From an uncultured Clostridia bacterium (GTDB taxonomy: Bacteria > Bacillota > Clostridia > UBA1381): DNA of 6,257 bases. This document shows, piece by piece, positions 6,008-6,257 of this stretch (positions are counted from its first letter, which is position 1; each line of letters opens with the position of its first letter). Below the pieces are notes generated by a model. The model was not told the origin of the DNA. It searched no databases and was given only the letters and a program-made list of their open reading frames with translations. The translations under genes and the position numbers were made by a program. The stretch spans positions 1 to 6,257 of the forward strand of contig CALXSW010000020.1 of assembly GCA_944391255.1 (NCBI GenBank). The letters are read 5' to 3'.

Positions 6008-6257
6008 TTACTCATATGCATTTTCTTTTTTTAGAATAGGTATCAGTCGTTTTGACAGTATCGCGCCTATAACGCAGAGTACGATATCGCCAGGTACAGT
6101 GAGCACAAAGCAGTAATAGAATATATTGAAAACGCTTACAGGCTCTGATAGTGCAAAGCTTGAGATAAGATAATAGTATAACAGACCTATAACGTGGAGA
6201 ACGATAAGTCCGGCAATAGACGCCGCAAACAGCTTGATAAATGATAATGTTTTCATA
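6008..6257 (-). CDS. bioY: BioY-like biotin transporter S component, C-terminal part only
   Basis: About 83 codons of the 3' end are present and the frame runs off the right edge. BioY proteins are usually about 180-200 residues, so the ATG at 6256 is most likely internal. Counting from it, two hydrophobic helices (about 4-34 and 43-66, allowing for breaks) are followed by a basic end. HVIGLLYYYL (21-30) resembles the GTLWF-type segment, and LTVPGDIVLCVIGAILSKRL (52-71) resembles the conserved PFLPGDLLK...AALLA..L end of BioY. From family knowledge BioY is the membrane subunit that binds biotin in ECF-type uptake systems. Its position upstream of bioB on the same strand supports the call. No terminator is visible in the 142-nt gap, so the two are probably cotranscribed. 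Only the C-terminus is seen, so the assignment is moderate. Confidence 0.68.
   Translation of the reverse strand, partial: MKTLSFIKLFAASIAGLIVLHVIGLLYYYLISSFALSEPVSVFNIFYYCFVLTVPGDIVLCVIGAILSKRLIPILKKENAYE

Noticed and set aside
5934..6116. A 60-codon + strand open frame at the right end.
   Set aside because: It overlaps the BioY-like gene in antisense, has no ribosome-binding site and resembles no family I know.

Overview
The window looks like a chromosomal segment of an anaerobic, low-to-moderate GC Gram-positive bacterium of the class Clostridia, probably a gut or rumen relative of Ruminococcus or Lachnospiraceae. The reasons are a DUF4364-type protein (a family I know from Clostridia), a spore-former-style amidase with stalk-like repeats, a clostridial form of biotin synthase, heavy use of the isoleucine codon ATA, and consensus Gram-positive promoters and intrinsic terminators. 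I see no insertion sequence, phage gene, tRNA, rRNA or CRISPR array.

Layout, left to right. On the + strand, 1-1245 is the 3' part of a GGDEF-EAL gene. Its GGDEF half has lost its catalytic residues, while its EAL half keeps every c-di-GMP phosphodiesterase residue. A perfect consensus promoter (1315-1343) then drives a DEDDh 3'-5' exonuclease (1364-1975). A bidirectional hairpin terminator (1974-2009) separates this from a convergent minus-strand operon.

The minus-strand operon reads DUF4364 winged-helix-like protein (4785-4213), N-acetylmuramoyl-L-alanine amidase (4216-2771), TraX-like membrane protein (2790-2014). Both junctions overlap, by 4 and 20 nt, so the three products are probably made together and may act in cell-envelope remodelling. 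The operon starts at an extended -10 promoter (4822-4830), preceded by two copies of a T-tract/A-tract near-palindrome 20 bp apart.

Upstream on the same strand lie biotin synthase bioB (5865-4900), with its own terminator (4861-4890), and the 3' end of a BioY-like biotin transporter gene running off the right edge (6257-6008). I see no terminator between bioY and bioB, so they are probably one transcript for biotin uptake and last-step biotin synthesis.

The most interesting points are: the biotin synthase lacks one canonical [2Fe-2S] ligand (Cys to Ser) but has an extra cysteine nearby, suggesting the anaerobe-type auxiliary cluster; the tightly coupled three-gene envelope operon with its paired upstream dyads; and a Trp/Cys-rich insertion in the amidase catalytic domain. 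No radically new system is evident. Most genes belong to recognisable families.
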